A stretch of DNA of 64,000 nucleotides, from assembly GCF_947172395.1 (NCBI RefSeq), contig NC_069083.1, forward strand, positions 7,596,501-7,660,500, read 5' to 3'. The translations under genes were made by a program, and so were the position numbers. Within the stretch, counting starts at the first letter, position 1, and each line of letters opens with the position of its first letter. A model generated the notes under the pieces. The model had not been told where the DNA came from, made no database searches, and worked only from the letters and a program-made list of their open reading frames with translations. The stretch comes from Bicyclus anynana (taxonomy: Eukaryota; Arthropoda; Insecta; Lepidoptera; Nymphalidae). Of the stretch, positions 1-12,900 are shown one piece after another.

Positions 1-861
1 GTTCCCGCCAACCGATCGCTACCCCTCTCTAAATCCCTACTCTTTACGGAAATAAGTCGTCCCATCTAGCGTCAGCACGAGCCAACACGAGATCGAGCGA
101 CGTCATATCCGTCTCAAACTACTATTTCCTACAGTATTTATTATATATTTATTGTTACTATTGCCAATATAACTGCGTAAACTGCGGCGTATTGTGTCCA
201 GTGAGGAGAAACAGATGCATAATACATGAAGATGCGATTTTCCCGATGCGCGTGTGTGGAACGCAAAAATTGCATTGCAGGTGTTCGCTCGGCCGTGACT
301 ATTTGTCTATCATACCTAAGTTTATCTCGGACTTTCTTACAGAGAAAGAAGACAAATTGAAAATTGTCACCAACACTTGAGTACTAACTGTGTTCCATAA
401 CTTACATAAAGTTTAACGTTTTAACGCAAACGTTTCTTACCGAGGTCATGAAAATGTTAAAAAGTTTTGATAGGGAAGTTTTAATTTCACTGAACGAGTT
501 AACGATTCTAATTTTTAACTCGCACTAGGGATTGGATGCTTACATGCATCCAAATAAAAAAATTCTGAAACATGATACCTGAGTTTGTTTCATGAAATTC
601 TATATCCATTACATGTTAACTATGGCAAATGAGACGTGAAGGTCGAATTTGTTTACCGTACCACAAACCTAGCATTTGACGTTATGTATTCGGGGCAGTC
701 ACCGCTGCTAAAACTGGAAATCCGCAGGTTGAATCGCAATAACATGTATTCGTATCACACACAGTTGAAGATGACGTCAGCCAAAGGTCGCGCGTATCGC
801 CACAGAGCGCGGGCGCGCAGATCACTAGTGTGATCGTACCACTCGAAACGTTCAGTCCAGG
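1..861. other. Upstream region of EndoU-1, no gene seen
   Basis: No exon could be supported here. The short open frames at 192-380 and 636-833 have no recognisable domain. The region includes a palindromic TGACGTCA at 772-779 and a TCAGT initiator-like motif at 852-856 just before the EndoU-1 start codon, so its right edge is probably promoter. Positions 1-180 could belong to a gene further left, but nothing shows it. Confidence 0.5.
772..779. promoter_or_regulatory. Palindromic CRE-like site TGACGTCA upstream of EndoU-1
   Basis: The perfect 8-bp palindrome TGACGTCA is the consensus for CREB/ATF-type bZIP factors. It lies 83 bp before the EndoU-1 start codon. The motif is seen directly; any regulatory use is inference, since an 8-mer can occur by chance. 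Confidence 0.3.
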
Positions 862-3800
862 ATGAAACTAACAATAGCTTTACTGCTCTGTGCAGCAGTG
901 TGCCAAGCTGATGACATAGCTTCAGCTGCAGGGCAAATCTTCCAAAACATCTTGCCTGGCTTAATCAAGAACTCTGTCACCGGTCAGGATGGTAACACCG
1001 GAGCGAACACGCTCCAGCAAATCGGGACCGTAGTAGGCGGTGTTGTGGACTATGCGAAGAAAAAGAGCTATGAAGATCTCCTACGTCAAGTACAGGATCA
1101 AACGTCCGATGATGACCTGCTCCGTGTCGGTGAGGAAATGTTCAATGCGGATATTAACAATGCCATCAACTATATCCAGGTCAATTTGCAAGGCAAAACC
1201 TCTGCTATGTCTCGGAATGATGAAGCGCAAACGAAGTAAGTATTGTCTTAATACGTAAATATCTACAAAACTACAAATACTAAGTAGTAAATAGTAAGTA
1301 TAAATAGGTAAGTTATCGCCTATTATTAAGTAAAAAAAAATATTGAAGCATTTTAATAACTAAGAATTATAGGCATTTAAAAATTTAATTAACAATAGAT
1401 AGTACTAGGTAGGTAGGTAAGTAGGTAGACATTTGGATAATGATTATATTTGGATACGAATTAATTAACGATAAATTGAAATAAATAGGTATTTAGGTAT
1501 AACTAATTTTTATTAAAGTAAAAATCACATTTAATTTTCAAAATTTTCCAGTACCTAAGTCAGTATTTAAATTGAAACACATTATGATAAATGTCTATTT
1601 TTCGTAGCCTACTGTCGGTTCCTGACAATGTATGGAACGGACCAACAATCCGACCGATGGTGGCACTTTTTGATAATTACCACAAGAACGTAATTAGACC
1701 GGAATTCGTGACGCCAAGTGTAAGTACATACCTACTTGATTTTTTACAAAAAGTATATTTTGTTGTTTGATCCATACTTGCGAGGAGGTAATATTTTAGT
1801 TTTGTATTTTACACTTTCACGCCTGAGCTACCAAACCGATATAATTTTTTTTACTAATGGTCCGCTACATAACCAGCAAGTAACTATATTTTATCTCCAT
1901 AAGTACTTGTATTGATAATCCAGCTTTCCATTTGTAAAAAAAAAATCGGTCCAGTAGTTTCTTTCCTATTCAATGCAAACAAACAACCAATAAAATCTTT
2001 TCTCTTTATAATATTGATGTAGTGAGTGTATGTGAGTAGGTATCAGCGGCGAAGAGTCAATATGCCCCGATTTCGCACGGGTTACCTTATAAAAATCATA
2101 CAAAATACATACAAATTCATTATTGTAATAAATATATATGACCTATGGATATATGAGAAACCGGAGTTTATATCAAGCGGTATGCATTTTCTTTTCTTTG
2201 GGACGGCTTATCTTCGTCAAAATTTCATCCTTCGCCACTGCTAGGTATAAATGGTGGATGAAATCATCACAGCATAGAATTTTAAACAAGTTAAATATTT
2301 TATTATTCTTTTAATTAAATTCGCTAATGAATTAAAATATTGCAGGAAGAAACCGAGGTGATCACGTATATCAACACAATCCTGGCCACAGGGCCGATTA
2401 GGAGCCTGATGACGTTCTTAGTCAGCAAAGGTGAGCAACACGTGTGACTAATAAAGTGAACTTATCTATGAACTCATGCACTTGTTTTGATCATTAAAGA
2501 CACTATCAGCTAAAGGTTCTCGTATGCTCTGCAGTGTATCGCAGCGAAATGCATTGCAAAATTGCAAAGAGAAAAACTGCGACGTGGGTTCGTTAAGCTG
2601 TTCCCGTTTATGTCCCGAATTTGATTAGGTACTTACTAGAGTTGGAAATAGTAAATGGGAATAATTTACTATGTACCTACCTACAAAGATGACACTAATG
2701 TTTAAAAAAATCTTTGTTAGGAAATGCATATTTTGGAACAATTCTGGTTAAATACTTCGATGTTGTAACTTGTTTGGTTTGAATTTTGTATCCTTTTCTT
2801 CCACCCTAACTAAATAGATCTTAGCCTTGGTCATCAAAATAATTTACCACTTCCATTGACTCAATACGGGGCAGACTTCACACAGAGAATACAGGTTTCC
2901 TCACGATGTTTTCCTTCACCGTTTGAGACACGTGATATTTCATTTCGTAAAATGCACACAACTGAAAAGTTGGAGGTGCATGCCCCGGACCGGATTCGAA
3001 CCCACACCCTCCGGAATCGGAGATACGTACATAATGTTTATTTCTACTTTCAATTAAGGTCTCACACAAATGAACGAGTACAACGAGCAAGTGGAATTGT
3101 TGAAAAAGATCTGGTTTACAAAGTACGCGCGCCACTGGACCGGCTTGTGCAAATGCAGTTGCGCTTTCGAAAACGTCTTTATGGCCGAGCTCAAGTCTAA
3201 TGACGTTCTGGGTGCGTACCATTTTATTTACCGATCGAGATATCACTATTGATAAGTCCGACAAATTAAGTATATTCAATATTGTAAAAAGGTAAAGATT
3301 GTGGTTGGATTGTAATGTAATCTCTTGATTTACTGAACCTATTTTGAAAGTTCTTTTACCACTAGATAGCCACGTTATTTGTGAGTGTCATAGGCTATAT
3401 TTTATCCTGGTTTTCTCACGGGAACTTGAAATGCGCGGGTGAAACCGCGAAGTGACAGCTTGTGTTTAATATAATGATAGCCAACGATTTTAAACTATTA
3501 GTTAAGTCACGTGCCTACTAAATTTACCCCAATAGGTGATCCGAATTTAGCTACTCCACAGAGCGCACACATGCACAATTTTGTGTTTCGTCGTCATCAT
3601 GAGCTTGAGTCTCCTCTCAGAATGAGAGGGATAAGGCCAATAGTCCACCACGCTGGCCCAATGCGGATTGGCAGACTTCACACACGCAAAGAATTAAGAT
3701 AATTCTCTGGTATGCAGGTTTCCTCACGATGTTTTCCTTCACCGATTGAGACACGTGATATTTAATTTTTTAAAATGCACATAACTGAAAAGTTGGAGAT

Positions 3801-5424
3801 GCATGCCCCGGAACGGATTCGAACCCACACCCTCCGGAATCGGAGGCAGAGGTCATATCCACTGGGCTATCACGGCTATTTTTTTTTTTACTTACATTAT
3901 ATTAATTTTGTGTTTACTTACATTATATATTTATGTATATATAGTTTTTACACTTCCTAAACATAGAACTCGACATTGCAGACAATATTTCGGTATTATT
4001 TGTTTAAATAACAAGGTATCGTTGTTTATTAAAATTAAGATAATGGTATAAAATCTTTGAAGACAGCGCACATTTATTTCCAAAGTATTAGTCGCTGTGG
4101 GTTACCGCATACCATGTTTAAAGGTATGCGGTAACCTACAAGGTAAAGGTTAACCTAACGTCTATATATCAATGTACCCTATCTAACTCATGAAAGTTAC
4201 TCTATTTGATATAACCAACCACCATACGTAGCTATTCTGTCATGGTTTAGATATTCATTTATAATGAAGAAAGTGAAAGTTGTAGGGCTTCTCTTTCAAT
4301 AGGTACTCGTACATATTTAAACATTAAACTCCATCTATTTATGAGCATAAGTAGGACATGAGCACCTAAACTTTAGTGAGACAACGATGCACACGCATTG
4401 TTATATTGCCTTCCAAACTTACTCTAAGCATAGAATACATAATATGGCTTGGCAACTTCGTTCGTAACCCTCCCAATGTTACGCGCGGGCCGAAGGGCGT
4501 GAAGCGATAAATGAAAAACCCACGACTGATGCACGTCACTTCCCCGCATGCATGATTTCACATCCGCGCAGTCTCATGATACGCAGTCCCATGATATGCG
4601 GACGACAGGGGGAACCCTGTCGTCCGCATATCATGGGAGTGTTATTAACGAACTTCCCGACTATAGCGCAAGTATACTTACTCTGTTGTCTATAGGAAAA
4701 ATATTCAAGTGTTCATGATTTTAGCTAATTTTGTTCTGTTATCTGTATAGGCATGCACAGCTGGCTGTTCTTCGCTAAACGCGAGCAAGATCGCAAAGCT
4801 AACTATTTGGGATACATCGACAAGCTTGACCTATCTGGAGTAAGTAAATATTTTGTTATTCAATACGTTCAATAGTGACAATATCACGTATATTCAGGCT
4901 ACCTTAGGCCACGTCCAGCTACCTACCCACCGTCAGGTGAAAACGTGGTCATGCTCGAGCCTAAACCTTTTCTACCTACTCGTAAAAAACTTCATATGTG
5001 GGTGATGTTAATGACCATCCCTGTGCGGTCATTATCATTAACATGGATAGTCGTTACAGATTTAATTTATCTGCCTAAGCCCGCCAACACACACTGCGCA
5101 ACGTAGTTGATCTAAAAATCCAAATCCACTCTCTTCTAATAAGCCATTCGAATATACTGTTGACAACATAACTCTTTTCTTTTTCAGAAAGGGTTGATCC
5201 TAAAGCAACACTCAGTGCTAAGTGACACGAAAGACGCGCCTGAAGTCAACATGTTCGTGGGCACTTCCCCTGAATTGGAGACAGCTCTATACACTCTCTG
5301 CTTCATGGCTCGCCCGGACCGCCCCTGCAAGCTACGATACAACAACGTGGCGTTTACTGTTCAAACCAAGACGTTGAAGGCTGATAACTTACTCGTTATC
5401 GACACCGCTTATCCGACATTTTAA
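862..5424 (+). CDS. EndoU-1: secreted EndoU (XendoU) family protein, probable pseudoenzyme
   Basis: Six exons join cleanly: 862-1235, 1608-1719, 2346-2430, 3059-3211, 4751-4839 and 5188-5424 (349 aa, stop TAA). All introns are GT/AG. Residues 1-16 form a signal peptide, so the product should be secreted. The EndoU domain fills the C-terminal two thirds: a helical part (from about residue 126), HSW at 244-246 and the core GTSPELE followed by ALYTLCF (297-310). EndoU enzymes cleave RNA at uridines with two His and one Lys. Compared with EndoU-2 in this window, the first His is Asn (FENVF, N229) and the catalytic Lys position is Ala (A288); only the second His (H244) remains. An unusual CKCSC cluster (221-225) precedes the lost His. 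The start was chosen because it opens the signal peptide. The family call is firm; loss of RNase activity is inference. Confidence 0.86.
2858..3022 (-). repeat. tRNA-headed SINE (family A), truncated
   Basis: This matches the copies at 3598-3878, 33966-34259, 35449-35588 and 44140-44392. The tRNA-like B box (GGATTCGAACCC, read on +) and the flanking head are at the right, so the element lies on the minus strand. It sits in EndoU-1 intron 3, directly before exon 4, and its end is cut at the box-B head. Confidence 0.7.
3598..3878 (-). repeat. tRNA-headed SINE (family A), near full length
   Basis: This 280-bp copy in EndoU-1 intron 4 runs from a GAGTCTCCTCTCAGAATGAG tail-side segment to the tRNA-like head ending ACTGGGCTATCACGGCT. 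It carries a GATTCGAACCC box-B equivalent. Four other copies occur in the window in both orientations. Confidence 0.78.
4100..4136. repeat. Short inverted repeat (14-bp arms)
   Basis: The perfect arms GGTTACCGCATACC (4100-4113) and GGTATGCGGTAACC (4123-4136) are separated by 9 bp in EndoU-1 intron 4. It is probably the relic of a small palindromic element. Confidence 0.6.
4587..4638. repeat. Perfect 24-bp inverted repeat with 4-nt loop
   Basis: Positions 4587-4610 are the exact reverse complement of 4615-4638, with GGAA between them. It lies inside an interspersed repeat (about 4446-4680) that recurs at 32228-32398. That second copy has the same TCCCATGATATGCGG segment without the hairpin, so the palindrome probably arose by a local inverted duplication. 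Confidence 0.8.
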
Positions 5425-6082
5425 GTTTTACGTTAATTAGAGCTACTGGTGTTTCTTATCTATGCTAAGATTAGGGTTGCCACCTACCGTGAGGTATAGA
5501 GTTATTATTTATACCTAGTTAGAATAACTATTTATAGACTCTTAGGTATTATTTCCTTCTTTTCGGTGTTTGCCAAGATATATGTGTCTTGTGCTAAATT
5601 TTATTTTGTAATGTATACTTTAGGCGTCCTTATGTCCAGTTTTCGACTATAGTAAACTGCTACATATTGTAGCACGTGGTATGTATATTGTTGCAGTCAC
5701 AAAAGTTACGCAAGTAACAAAGGGCTTTAAACTTTTTGTCTAGAAGATGGGATAATTGACCTCCAAATATCTCAGTAACATGACCCCTTGGGATACCATG
5801 CAACTTGACATTGTTCGTCTGTTTTCTCTACATATACGGTTCTTTAGTCCAATCGAAACTCGATCGTCAAGTATATCAAAAGCTTTGACCTATACCTACT
5901 ACTGTGACTTGACATATAAGTACTAACAGAGTAACTTAGATAAAGGCTTGAAAAATGGTAGCTATTTACTCAAACTGTCGCATCTTTCCTATAAAAAAGG
6001 TGGTAACCCTAATATAAGCAAAGATCATTTACTGTTCAGCCTGTAACTTCTTAAGTTACATTATCACAACAATGTCTCTCTA

Positions 6083-6088
6083 AATAAA
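6083..6088 (+). terminator. Candidate polyadenylation signal of EndoU-1
   Basis: An AATAAA hexamer lies about 660 bp after the EndoU-1 stop, in AT-rich sequence. Further AATAAA-like hexamers follow within 150 bp, so the exact cleavage site cannot be told. Confidence 0.3.
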
Positions 6089-6767
6089 AACAATATTCTC
6101 AATTAGTACCTAAATACTTGTTATTTTTTAAATAAATGTAGTAACAAAATACGATAAGCTAGTTTTCTTATCTGAATACCTAAATTACGAAGAATCAATG
6201 TGTACGTAAATAAAAACATTATATGTATTTGAAATTCGTTTATTGTCTAGCAAGATGGCACAGTACATGTAAGGTTATCTAAAGTTAAACAACAAGTTGG
6301 CTTAAAAACATCAATAAAATGATAAAAGTTTAAAAATACTTCCAAATGAGGTTATATAATCGCAATACATTCGGTTCTAAAATCTATACTAACTAGAATA
6401 GAACGGGCGGCAAATAAATACTTACTACTAAACGTGTAAAAACATCGTTCTAACAATCAAACGATCTTAAAGTTAATCTCTAACTACTTTTAAATCGATG
6501 TTTACAACAAAATACAGTGTAAACTTCATGTAACGTCACTCGATTTAACGACAAACTCGCTAAAGCGTCGACTTCACATGGCTTTGATTGATTTAGCTTA
6601 CTTTCGATACCATGATACATGCTATATAGCCTTACACCCAGTTTCTATAACGACAATCTATACTTATAATAAAACTGGTCGAATTCTATATAATAATTCG
6701 CAATTTCAGATTTTTTTTACTTATACCATTTGTAACACCAAACATGGCATAACGGACGCCATTGAGA

Positions 6768-7292
6768 ATCTATACTTATAATAGAAATTCTGTACATTTT
6801 GTACATTCTGTACATTGAAGATATCATGAAAATTTTTGTTGGGGAGCATTATACAATCGATACTGAAGCTAAACATATTTTTTTTCGATTTTTTGTCTGT
6901 CCGTCTGTGTTTTTTGTTATTCGGGCATCACGCTGAAACTACTGAATAAATCCAAAAGAAACTTGGCATGGTTTAAGACTATAATACGGAGAAGGTTATA
7001 GGATCCTTTTTATTGCGAAAATAAAATAAGAAGGGGGTGAAATAGGAAGTTGAAAGTTTGTATGAAAAGTTACATAGTTACATTTTTAAGAGTTAGTTTT
7101 TTATATTTTTTTCATAAATCATAAAAAATATAATCATACGAAATCTAATGGGATTCTAAATTTTTTTAAATTCAAAATCTAAAGTGGTGAAATTTTTTTT
7201 TAATTCAAACTCTAAAGTGGTGGTCTAAATGGTGGTGGTTTGAAAGTTTAAATCAATTTCCACGCGGACGAAGTCGCGGGTGTCCGCTAGTT
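6768..7292 (+). repeat. Lepidopteran interspersed repeat ending in GTCCGCTAGT
   Basis: The element begins with the ATACTTATAAT type of head and ends with the widespread tail GCGGACGAAGTCGCGGGTGT followed by CCGCTAG. The same tail is at 14640-14668, 32045-32075 and 48640-48667. A related body is seen around 55780-56170. Confidence 0.6.
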
Positions 7293-7522
7293 AACTAATA
7301 AAAAGCAAAAACCTCGCAGCTGTCTTCGTTTTTCTGTCGCTTTACTATCCTAGCCCGTAATAAACTCGACTGTGGGCATCATAAAAAAAAACTTTCTAAG
7401 AAATTCTTTATTTTGTTTACAAATACGAATTGCACGTGTAGGTACTCGATTGTTGACCATGACTAATAAGTTAAAGTCGACGTTATCATATTCTTAGTTG
7501 CTCACAAACTTTCAAATAGTAA

Positions 7523-7707
7523 ATATGGCTAGAAAAAGGAAATCACTGTGTATTGACGAAAAAGTTTTACTCGTACATTTTTCTTGTCTCCATATAACGA
7601 CCACTCTCTATATCACCATACAATGTACAGTCCCTTCAGTGTCGTTATATAGTGTTTACACTGTATTTATAAAAAAACGCCAAGGCAAGATCATGGCATT
7701 ACCTTAA
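7523..7707 (+). pseudogene. Pogo/Tigger-like transposase N-terminus, decayed
   Basis: The reading frame from ATG at 7525 gives MARKRKSLCIDEKV, which resembles the first helix of the CENP-B/pogo-type HTH. About 40 codons later VYTVFIKKRQGKIMAL resembles the end of that HTH, where related proteins read STV-x-x-IKK-x-KEKI. The part between has drifted, and no DDE domain follows before the TAA. This is a fossil, not a gene. The assignment is by motif shape only. Confidence 0.45.
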
Positions 7708-9945
7708 TAAATAAGTCTTAGTTAATAAAGGATATGTTGCAATAATTATTTACAATTATTATACATTTATTAAATACAGGGTATTTTTTGAAATGGGCAT
7801 TATGAGCTGACTAATAAGTAGGTATAGCTGTACATTTCGTTTTTAAAAATATAAAAAAAAAAACTACTCATAGAAATATCACGAAATCTTTTTTTTACAG
7901 AAATTTAACTTGATAAAACTGCACCACATGATTAATAAGATTTATTTTAAAAATTAAAATATTTAATATATAAAAAAACTTAACCGTAGTCAGTTATGTT
8001 AGAGAAGTGCACAAAATAAAACGAGGTTTGGTTTTTCGAAATCAGTTCGATTAATTCTTAAAAACTTACACTTAGTAACTAAACAATTATCATACCAATG
8101 CGTTTATTTTAACAATTAAATCGACAAATATCTGACTTATCGACTATATAGTTATGGCGAACATAATATAAATACTGTGCTTGATTTCCTTAAGATCCTA
8201 TCAGGTAAAATCCGGCCGCTCAGAAATCGCATTTCTGACAAGTCGTCATCAAATGGGCAAACATATTCAATTACAATTGCTTCTCATTATTTTGTATCAT
8301 CACTACAAAGACAAACAGTTACATTGCCCAATCGATCACGACCCGTCAGAAACGCAATCTCTGAGCGTCCGGACTTTACAATACGTCACGTATTATTTTT
8401 TTAGGAAATACACTTGACTAGAATCTTAGAACACGAATACTTTGAGAGTTCTTAGTAATAGACACACAAGACACAAGCTTCGTTAGCGCTAGTCGAGCAT
8501 GGCTGGAACAACTCACAGTCAATGTCGAACAAAAGTTTTAATCAGACTTTTTTATCCATGATCCCAACTCTACACGGTGCTCGTTATTAATGGATAAAAC
8601 GCAAATGGTAACCACCTAATTATCTAAAACTAATTTGAATAGTTTTGGAAAAATTCCATCCGTAAAAACTATAACTTGGTCACAAGATTTTAAAAATTTT
8701 TGTTGAAACGCCACAGATCACAAAATGACCGATTTTAATTATCGCCAAGAGTATAATTTCTTTGGCCCATGGACCTATAATTTTGCCTTACTACTTTAAA
8801 AATGTAATGTTTTGCTTTTGATCCATTATAAAACAAGGACCCTGCTATATGAAAACAAGTCACATGTTACGCGAATTAATAATTCTATGCCACATTTTCA
8901 TCAAAGTTTTGTATAATCACACACACACACAAATAAGTTCTTAAATATACAAATTATAAAAACTTTTCTCGACAATTGCATTAACAACAGGTGGTGTAAA
9001 ATTTATATCTATACATTTTTAATTATTAAACATACATAGATCTTTCAATTGAGATTGGCATGTATAGAACCTATCCCTACATGTTACTAGTATGTTATAA
9101 ATGCTAAGGTTTATGTTTGAATGTCTTCTTTGAAATTTGTAAATTAATAGTTTCACAATGCATGTATTTTCATATAAAAACACCTCAGAGTGCATTGATA
9201 TAAATCGAGAAAATGTACCAGAAATACTACGCTTACAAATTTAAGATAGATAATGAGTTGGCCTAAGCTTTCGCGTTTTGTAAGACGAAACGAAATAATG
9301 TACCACGCATTTTGTAGGACGTTGTGGCTGTTAAATTGTATAACTATTAATCAAGCAACAGTAAAAAAAACGGTTTATTTACTGGTAACTCAGTTAGCTA
9401 CCAGCATCAAGAATTTTTGTACTTAAATAAAAAAGTTGATTGTCTCATCGAGATGAAGCTACTCACGAAAAATTAAGTTGATAGTAATCAGTTGTACAAA
9501 ATGTTTTGCGGATCTCTGACTATTGCAGGTAATATAAGAAATAAATTAGCTTAATTGAAATTGCGTGGTACATCTCGTTTCGATGCTCAGAAATTTTCAT
9601 TTCTTGGTAACTCAGTTAACTACCACAATCAAGAATTTTTGCAAATAATAAGTTTATCGATCGATCAATTGTACAAAATGTTCTGCGGATTCCTGACTAT
9701 TACAGGTAATATGTGAAATAAATTAGCTTAAACAACTAATAATAATACAATTACATATGTACATAAACTCATAATGACTTCGCTAATATTATTTCTAGTA
9801 AGATATAAAATCTGAATTTATATATATTTCTATAAAATGGCACCTAAAAATTACCTAACAATAAAAAAATCCAAAATAATTGAACAATAAAAACAATCAA
9901 CTATATAACAAAAAAAAACGTTATTAACTTATCTACAACTCTTAT

Positions 9946-12900
9946 TCAAACGAAATACGAGCCATATTCGTGTGGCATAACACCGCGTCGTGGGTAGAAG
10001 GTGTGGGTTAAGGAATAATTGAGAAGATTCCTAATGTTCGAAGTGTAGATATCGGCGAAGCGGAACAATCGCCTCGAAAAATACGTAGGATTGTGGTATG
10101 TACGGAAAACGCTACCGAACTGAGGGTTGAATACTGCTTTTGTGGCATTTCTGAAAAAGACGCAAGCTTTTATTAAACGCAAGCTTTTAGGAAGTCTTAT
10201 TATAATGTTAATGATTATATAAATGATAAAAAAGCATGATGTTAAACTGCATTATACGACTGTGTGCTTAGTTCTAGAAAAGTTTCTAAAATGGTGGTAA
10301 ACAAAAAAAATAAACCTTGGCTGAGTTTGTCGTTGTTTGTTTGGAACTTTCGTAACTTTAATTTTAAGTTTTCGACTGTTATTACCACCATTAGATTAAA
10401 TTAAATTATGACATAAATTATTAATGTTTCAAAAGTGCATGTAAACTAAGTCTAATTGAAATAAATAAATTTTGAGTTTTCAAGACAGTCGTGATTCGAC
10501 TCGAAGATTCGTGATTTATTGATCTTTTTTTCATCCAATAAATTTTCAATAACTGTCCCAGATTAGTCAATAATAGGCAGATAGAGCGCTCGGAACACGA
10601 CGGTGTCGTACACGTCACAAATACAAAATTCAAAAACGAATATATTCTCGAGTCAGTACGACACGATACGTCGCATTAGTAATTTTCAATATTATTAAAG
10701 AAAAATGGCGACTTTGTTTTTAAATATTTTAAAAACTGTTTACAAAAACTAAAGAAATATGATGGAGTATTTTTTTTTTGGTAATTATTATATTAATTTC
10801 ATCGATCTCTTATTAAAAAGTGTGGATGCACAATCAGCGACCAAAAACGTCCCCACTCAATGAGTGCCAAGCACAACTTCTTGGCACTCAATTTTAGTAG
10901 TAGCTTTTGCAAATTCAACCTTAAGCAAAATTATCAAGGTTGAATTTTCTCTGATTATGGGACATTATTGAATATCGGACTTTAGGTAAAATTTTCTTTA
11001 CCAATAATTCTAAAACTGTCAAAACTTCAATTCAAGTAGTCGCATTCAACCTTAAACTCAATTCTCAAAGTTGAATTTGCTCTAAATTTGGGATTTTATT
11101 GAATATTGGACTATATTTAAAGGCCTTCAGGTATAATTTTCTTTATCAATAAATTTTAAAACTGTCAAAGCAAAAATTAGCCAGTTTTTAAAGTGAAATT
11201 TTCTACATGATTGTGCGTCCTTTTATTATAAGAGGTCAATGTCCAGATCCCATAATTTGGATTCCAAAAGCATCCTAGGTTTGATGGCTTAGGTCTTTTG
11301 GTGCATCCTAAGGTTTCACATACCTGAGGTAGTCCCTTTCTGTCATCCATCCAGATATGACTTCTATTGCCTCTGGTTCCTTGTAATCCTGATGGTCTTC
11401 AATGAGCTGAGTCAGCATTTGAAGCCAATTCGCGTTTTCTTTAAACGAAGGCGTGTTCAAAGTGTTTATCTCGTGCTGGAAATTATAACATTTGTGTTGT
11501 TATAAGTATATTCATAACTAACCGAACCGCACACCCGCGTAGTTCCCGTTCCCGTGGAAATATGGGAACACAACACTGCCTATGACATTTATGAATAACG
11601 TGTATCACTATACTTAAACCATAGTCAATGTGCGCTGTTTACCAACGAACAAATTAAAAATGAGGGTATAAGTTGCTAGTCATTTAACCATTCATTAATA
11701 AATATAATTAACTTGTTCTTAAATTAATAAAAATAAATATGCTCAGAACAATTACATATACTTAATATATATTGAATAATATTTTATAAAAAAAAAATAC
11801 AATACATAATTTAATATAAATAAGTTTTGTAATGACATGCGTTTTCTACCTTCATTTCTAATTTGTTTGTTAAGTATATAAATACAAATTAACCAAAATG
11901 ATAAAGTCCCTCTACGAAAATCCTGTAATTTTACCAGATTTGCTTATTTTTCATTAAAAGAAACTGTCAAACTGATCTGATCAGACTACGCAATTGGGTT
12001 TGAATCCTGGGTTTCAGCACCTTATAACCTATATAAGGTGCTGAGTTTTGCTTTCTTCTAAGAAATTTTTAGTTAAAATTCTTTCGGAGATCCCGAAATC
12101 CCGGAGTTAGCGAACTGGGTTAAGCCGTCTGTCCCAGTAATTATCATTAACATTTGACAGTGGTACGAGTAGCTAATGAATATAATCATTATCACCCTAA
12201 GCCCGCCAACCCACAATATTAGCGGCGTGTTGGGAAGCTAAGCTCCATATCTCCTCTCATCACAGCCAGACCTCACGTCTGGCTGTGATGCTGGCATGAT
12301 GATGATGATGATGATGGATGATGGTGATGGTGATGGTGATGGTGATGGTGATGATGGTGATCGTGATGGTGGTGGTGATGATGGTGATCGTGATGATGAT
12401 GATTCGAAGTGCACCGTAAGCTCGTTGATAATGGCGCCCGTTCGCCAGCCGTGCTCGAGTGTGACGTCGGCGAGGTCGCTGTAGGGATGGTCGCCGAAGT
12501 ACAGCACTTGGTGGCCGCTCCAGCCCGTAAGGTCCTGCAGCTGCTTTACTGTACCCTGCACATAAAGATATATGGCTAAAGTTCTTTATATAAATAAAAT
12601 TATTTTATTTATATGAAGTTAAACTTATTGTGATCAATTGTTATTAATTATTATATATCTACAACAACATTATGAAGAGGAAAAAATTGTATTTTTTGTA
12701 AACTCAACACTACTGGACAGATTTCAAAAATTCTTTCATCAATAGAAAACTACATTATGAGGGGTAAATTTTATTATTCCCGTATTCCCACGGGAATGGG
12801 ACCACCAACAACAACAACGGATGAAACCGCGAGGTTCTGCTAGTATTGCAGAAATTGGAAATATGACAGGAGATTATGTCTGTTTTGATTCTTTGAGTGT

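Larger units (their letters stand above)
5425..9945. other. Intergenic region between EndoU-1 and NT5DC 3' ends
   Basis: This stretch lies between two convergent genes. Its left part should be EndoU-1 3' UTR, with candidate AATAAA signals near 6083. The rest holds an interspersed repeat (6768-7292), a pogo-like transposase relic (7523-7707), and two related MITE-like segments (about 9270-9450 and 9540-9740). No further coding exon was recognised. Confidence 0.5.

Noticed and set aside
2878..3279. 133-aa minus-strand open frame
   Set aside because: It is composed of SINE sequence and the antisense of EndoU-1 exon 4; no domain.
3805..3870. tRNA gene (box B GATTCGAACCC)
   Set aside because: No clover-leaf with matching acceptor stem; the same block recurs as the head of a SINE in five places.
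12238..12561. 107-aa minus-strand frame as the true NT5DC C-terminal exon
   Set aside because: The Ser/Pro run is microsatellite; using the donor at 12415 joins INELT to HEINTLN, the expected family continuation, and the frame closes with the last two exons.
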